Shown here piece after piece: positions 32,007 through 35,767 of a stretch of DNA of 35,767 nucleotides (its first letter is position 1; each line of letters opens with the position of its first letter). The position numbers and the translations under genes were made by a program. The stretch is taken from NCBI GenBank assembly GCA_003427395.1, contig BFEA01001209.1, positions 40,365-76,131 on the forward strand, in the 5' to 3' direction. The stretch is from Chara braunii. Taxonomy: Eukaryota; Streptophyta; Charophyceae; Charales; Characeae. The notes beneath the pieces were generated by a model. It was not told the origin of the DNA. It saw only the letters and a list, made by a program, of their open reading frames with translations, and made no database searches.

Positions 32007-32099
32007 CGCGACTTATGTAATTCCGCGTGGAGCCGATGTCTACGAAGGCACAGCCGCGACTTATGTAATTCCGCGTGGAGCCGATGTCTACGAAGGCAC
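32007..32099. repeat. 48-bp-period tandem duplication over the protease active site
   Basis: 45 bases from CGCGACTTATG to GAAGGCAC occur at 32007-32051 and again at 32055-32099. The period is a multiple of three, so the protein carries the active-site phrase FVDIGSTRNYISR twice. Confidence 0.9.
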
Positions 32100-32429
32100 C
32101 ACATTTGCGGCCTTCTACAGCAACTTCCACAACAAAATGTTCCACTCTAGGACCTCTACTTAGTGCCACCCAAGATTCGCGAGGGTCCTTGCTTGACCAC
32201 TCACTTTCCAAATCTTCTAAGGCTTCAGACACATCCAACGTACAGAGCATAGTTTGGTCTAGATGAGTCTGCAGGGTGACTAAGGAGTCATTAGCTATGG
32301 CCTTCTCATAAAGTGGGGAGGGTATCTGACCCACTTCACCATGAGTAGAAGCAGCTAAAACTTCCATCGGCCTCACATGTTTCCCGAGCTTGAAGCCTGG
32401 GAAGAAGGTACCCCACCCTTAGGGGGTAT

Positions 32430-34244
32430 CTTCTGCGTGACCTTTGCGTTCTTGCACTTGTACTGGGTGTGCCCGTATTCACCACTATTAATTCAAGCAC
32501 CGCGCACTCGGCGGTCTCGCCACACTTCCTGATCAAGACCTGCCTTAACCTAATCTGCTACTTTGGCTTGATTGGAGGCGGCCTGCCCTTGACTCTTTTG
32601 ATGGCCCTTCCCTCGGCCACCTGCCATAGTCTTTACTACTGCGGCGAGGGTGCTACCCTCAGCGGTTTCCTTGCCGTCGTACTCTGGACTGTCCATCAGG
32701 TCAGAAAGTTCATCGATCTCGGTTGGGGTCCCATTAGACTCAACCATCATCAATCGGCTCCCCTTCTTTTTCCACTCCTGTGGACTCTTCTTCTTCCTCC
32801 CGTCTATTGGAGTAGGTTGAGCACTTCCTAGAGTAGCCTCCAAATCTAAGGCCTTTCTAGAGAAGGTCTCAAAGGAATGATACTCGAGGCGAGCCTCGCG
32901 GGCCAGCAAATTTATGAGATTCTCGGGCAGACATCTCAAAAACATGGTCAATAAGACCTGGTCATCGTAGCGTATACCGGAAACGACGATGAGGCTCTCT
33001 ACGGTAGACGTTAGCTCTCTGACTGACTTGTACTTTCTTTGGACTAGTCTTAGCATCACGTCAGTGGCAATTGTGCCTACTGCGGATTGTGCCAGCGAGC
33101 TTCTACCATGTCTAAGAACTCTTCTAAAGTTAGGGTCTTACCCCAATCTGCCATGCGTCGTTCGAACCCTGCCTTTGCTACTAATCCATCCAGCCATTTG
33201 GCTGCCCTACCCTCAAGGTAAGATGCAGCAGTAATCACCTCCTCCTCCTGCAAAGTCCTCTTTGCCCTTACCCACACTGGAACCGTTCTCAATCAAGTGT
33301 TGAGTTCCTCGTCCTTCTTCTCACCGGAGAAGGCAAGGGGCGATTTCATTGGGGTCTTTGGGTACCATTGACCTTGTTGTTGTCCTTGTGGTGGAACCGT
33401 TTGTTGCGGTGATGGTGTAGCTATCGCCGCTGGACCAGAAGAAGAAGAAGCAACAGTTCTGTGCGGCTGTTGCAGACGTACCACTTGGCTATGTGCCAGC
33501 TTGTACCGGAAAGGGGCCTGACATCGTCGTTAACGGCAACGGCGACTGTGCTGCTGGCCGTAATCGTGGCCTTTGCAAAAGGTCCAAGATTTGGTCCAAA
33601 GAGTTCTGCATGAAGTCCAACCTGTTGTCCACGTGCGCATGCAGCGACAGTATGCTGGACTTCAACACTTTCATCTGGTCAGTCATGGCTGACTCATCCA
33701 AACCCTCTAATGCAGCTTTGTCTGCCTCTAACGTATCAAGCCTGGCTGTTCTATTTTTGATCTCCTTTTCTCTATCGGTTGCTTGTTTCAGTTCCCTCTC
33801 TAACCGTGCGCAAATCCTCTCGACTTGCTGGAGCTCTTGAAGCTCCCTCCCGCGTGGGGTCAACGGGCTGAACTGCGAGCCCGCCATTTGACTTGTGGAC
33901 TGACCAGAACCTACTGATCCGGAAGTACCTGTGGACCCAGGGGGCATCCCCAATTGGGTCCCAGACGAGGATGCAGCAGAGGATGCTGCTGCGGTAGCCA
34001 TTGCTGCTGCTCTGGCTGCTGCTGCAACCTGTTCCCTAGCTGCGGCGTTTGCGGCTGCCAACACCTGACTTGCAGCTAGTGTTGTATCCCTGGCTGCTGC
34101 GAGAGCACGGGCTCTTACTTCGGCACGAAGCCGTCTCTCATCTCCCGGTTGTAGGGCCTGAAACACGCACGGGACCCTTAGTGATCTCGAACGTGTCAAC
34201 CTAGCATCGTCAACTCTACCCTCATCGGTGTCTAACCCACTCAT
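32430..34244 (-). pseudogene. Gypsy gag (N-terminal coiled coil, Retrotrans_gag domain, broken zinc knuckle)
   Basis: Starts at ATG 34244-34242 (MSGLDTDEGRVDDARLTRSR). An Ala-rich helix, a Gly/Ser segment and a predicted coiled coil (QQVERICARLERELKQATDR) follow. A frameshift near 33490 leads to a Gln/Pro/Ser linker and the capsid-like part (ASYLEGRAAKWLDGLV, LEEFLDMVEARW), with a TGA at 33293-33295. Another frameshift near 33075 leads to MLRLVQRKYKSVREL and MFLRCLPENLINLLAREA, typical of Retrotrans_gag. Near 32454-32490 a knuckle remnant GEYGHTQYKC is seen, but its first two Cys are out of frame, apparently because of a few extra bases. Gag would package the element RNA; this copy cannot make it whole. 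Confidence 0.8.
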
Positions 34245-35520
34245 CAGTTAGGCAAACACTATCTGCACTATAACTCCCTGTTGGAGTCCTACCACAGCAT
34301 GTGTCTGACCGACACCTAATTTTCTAAAAATAAATGTGTCCGGCAGGTCCCCTACTCATCCGATCAAGTGGCAGCCTACAACATTCACAAAAGACCGTAA
34401 ACATATTTTAGTAATATCATGATTAGTTCACTTACAGTAGTTTTGCATCGAACTGGCTATGGTAGTATACAACAGTCCTAAACTAAATTGTCTGTGAGGT
34501 GTTAGCAGTCTGTCAACCAACTAATCAACAATAAAACTAGATTATGTTGCAGATGTATGAACAGTGGATATGGTTGTGTTTACAGTTGAGCACCAATTAG
34601 AACCTACCCTCCCCTCAATCCTGAGCATCAAGAGCAGCAGTGTCATAGGTGTGCAATGTTGGCCCACCCCTGTGCCCCAGGTGCATGCTTATGACCAGGC
34701 TTGCCCTTTCTTTATCCTCGCGTGCAACGAGCCGTACGTTCGACTGATCTGGCTGATCAAGAGGCCTATTTAAGGACTGCCCCCAAGGTCGCTGAGGAAT
34801 TATTTAACGTCGCAATCAGGACGACGATCACAGCCAGTTGTCAGATCGGATCCCCTTCCAGAAATGTTTATAGACGGTCTGGGAGCGTCTGCATAAACCT
34901 GTTCAGTCCGCACACCCCTCTATCAGCGCAGCAAAAGTGCCCTCATGGACAAAGCAGCCATTGCATGCGTGTACTAATCCCATTGGGTTGGCATGGTGAT
35001 CGTGACCCATGTGCTTCGACCAGGGCCCTTCAGAGGCACCGCCCTTTCTCCTTCCAGAAGCGCCACGGGGAAGATTGTCGTCTCTCAAGGTAGAGCGCTC
35101 ACGACACCTCGCCAAAAGAGAGGACTCTCAAGTTGGACTCACTTCCTCGCGGTAAGAAGAGATTGAGAGGGTGGATAAGGTAAGGGAACAACATACCTGG
35201 AGATAGCTGTCCCCAACCACAGATTTCTCACCAATTGAGCTGAGTGTGCATTTGATGACCGGTCGTAGCCTCGGTACCACCCACAACGCAATGCAGTGCC
35301 ACCTCAACCAAATGCCACATCAGCATGCTCTCATCACCAATCATACATTCCGCCGTCACCACGACATCCCAAGCCGTACAGCCTTCCGGCGCACACCTCT
35401 CTACCCAGGTCGTCCGCCTAATTTCGGCCTGACGTCACAAGAACCAACTGCTAAGAAGCATCGTCAACGCACCAAGTCTGTATAACGCCAGCGCACCAAG
35501 GTAAGCAGCGAATCGAACCA
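34245..35520 (-). other. Gypsy 5' leader (untranslated)
   Basis: About 1.28 kb between the PBS and the gag ATG without a convincing reading frame. Such long leaders are usual in large plant gypsy elements and would hold packaging signals; none is identified here. Confidence 0.6.
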
Positions 35521-35532
35521 GCTCCGATACCA
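35521..35532 (-). promoter_or_regulatory. Primer-binding site, initiator-Met tRNA type
   Basis: On the minus strand TGGTATCGGAGC begins three bases (ATT) after the LTR end. It differs by one base from the common plant tRNA-iMet PBS TGGTATCAGAGC. Confidence 0.85.
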
Positions 35533-35535
35533 AAT

Positions 35536-35767
35536 TGCAAGGAACATGAATGTGGACGAAGCACAGAAATCCAAATTGCAAAATCACACTGAAGTGCAAG
35601 TAGTCAAAGCAAGAGCAGATAGCACAATGGAACTGAGTAACCATCCATTTGAGAACAATACAGAAGAATCGTGAGTCAATGTCCAAGCCCAATCGGGCAA
35701 CACCAACAGCATAACCCAATGTAGCTCTCTCTCTTGAATGGCGCCAGGCGCCCTATCTACTCTACAG
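35536..35767 (-). repeat. Gypsy 5' LTR, first 232 bp visible (truncated by window end)
   Basis: Direct repeat of 27628-27859 with five mismatches and no gaps by eye. It lies next to the PBS, so it is the 5' LTR in the element's orientation; the rest lies outside the window. Confidence 0.93.

Larger units (their letters stand above)
28671..32376 (-). pseudogene. Gypsy pol: protease, RT, RNase H, integrase, chromodomain-like tail (stops and frameshift)
   Basis: One reading frame covers 32376 to about 28830, interrupted by three stops: TGA at about 32002, TGA at 29551-29553 and TAG at 29143-29145. Domains in order: aspartic protease with FVDIGSTRNYIS (duplicated; D-I-G instead of D-T/S-G); and RT with KIDLKSGYHQI, MPFGLCNAP and YLHDILIFS. 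The His codon of YLHD is at 31000-31002, where the second catalytic-box Asp is expected. RNase H has TTDASQYGIG, YERELYAL and LRTDHQTLKW. Integrase has HDATRHFG and CQVCQ (HHCC), SMDFMDT and VSDRDVCF; its Glu lies in NHPEANGQAEQ, beyond the second stop. Near 28830 the frame shifts to end EEYRIRFRHH...EDRWFTREEL, chromodomain-like. The final stop lies inside the LTR. Confidence 0.9.
27628..35767 (-). mobile_element. Ty3/gypsy LTR retrotransposon (chromovirus type), continues past the window end
   Basis: Complete 3' LTR (27628-28680), PPT, pol, gag, leader, PBS and the first 232 bp of the 5' LTR are present in the correct order on the minus strand. The domain order protease, RT, RNase H, integrase, chromodomain-like end defines Ty3/gypsy (chromovirus). 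By eye, the 232 bp visible in both LTRs differ at five positions with no indels. Given a 1053-bp LTR, about 820 bp should lie beyond the window. The left flank is GGTTG, the expected TSD. Several stops and frameshifts make it non-autonomous. Confidence 0.93.

Noticed and set aside
33493-33840. Plus-strand open frame of 115 codons
   Set aside because: Antisense to the gag coiled-coil region.

Overview
This is a gene-poor, repeat-dense eukaryotic nuclear window. The sequence suggests a streptophyte (a plant or charophyte alga). Interstitial telomere-like repeats are of the plant CCCTAAA type. The Ty3/gypsy element has a primer-binding site resembling the plant initiator-Met tRNA type. There is also a plant-style LINE with a zf-RVT domain. 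A charophyte such as Chara would fit, but I cannot verify the species. There is no intact host gene. Nearly all recognisable coding sequence is decayed transposon.

Layout, left to right. 1-1570: the 3' end of a hAT-type transposase gene with a long Gln-rich tail and a frameshifted, stop-interrupted AT-hook tail. 2440-3913: a Helitron-type PIF1 helicase pseudogene, followed by a decayed reading frame of unknown function (about 3998-5060). 5760-6296: an array of seven short hairpins that share a near-constant loop while their stems change in a compensated way. 6305-12609: mostly featureless DNA, with a 101-bp tandem duplication and a cluster of 95-bp duplications joined by single Ns. 12610-12647: an exact Nextera mate-pair junction adapter left in the assembly. 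12691-18411: a LINE on the minus strand, bounded by an 18-bp target-site duplication, with part of its endonuclease domain inverted. 18430-21284: low-complexity DNA, one candidate host exon and LTR-like hairpin sequence. 21517-22330: a subtelomere-like satellite of about 315 bp with CCCTAAA runs, then a G-rich tract and a second LINE 3' fragment. 24158-25284 and 25950-27172: two related solo LTRs, each with a perfect 5-bp target-site duplication. 27628-35767 (running off the window): a chromodomain-type Ty3/gypsy element on the minus strand with a complete 3' LTR, PPT, gag, protease-RT-RNase H-integrase-chromodomain, PBS and the first 232 bp of the 5' LTR.

The elements are inactive copies. 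The gypsy element carries stops, frameshifts and a YLHD in place of YxDD in its RT. The LINE has lost the motif A Asp and has stops and frameshifts. The helicase has at least three frameshifts and a stop. The most unusual structure is the covarying hairpin array at 5.8-6.3 kb. Next are the GC-rich hairpin arrays at the U3 ends of three LTRs, whose stems differ in sequence but keep their form. Several local oddities (adapter, 95-bp duplications around Ns, exact short tandem duplications inside coding regions) look like assembly artefacts, and the window should be read with that in mind.
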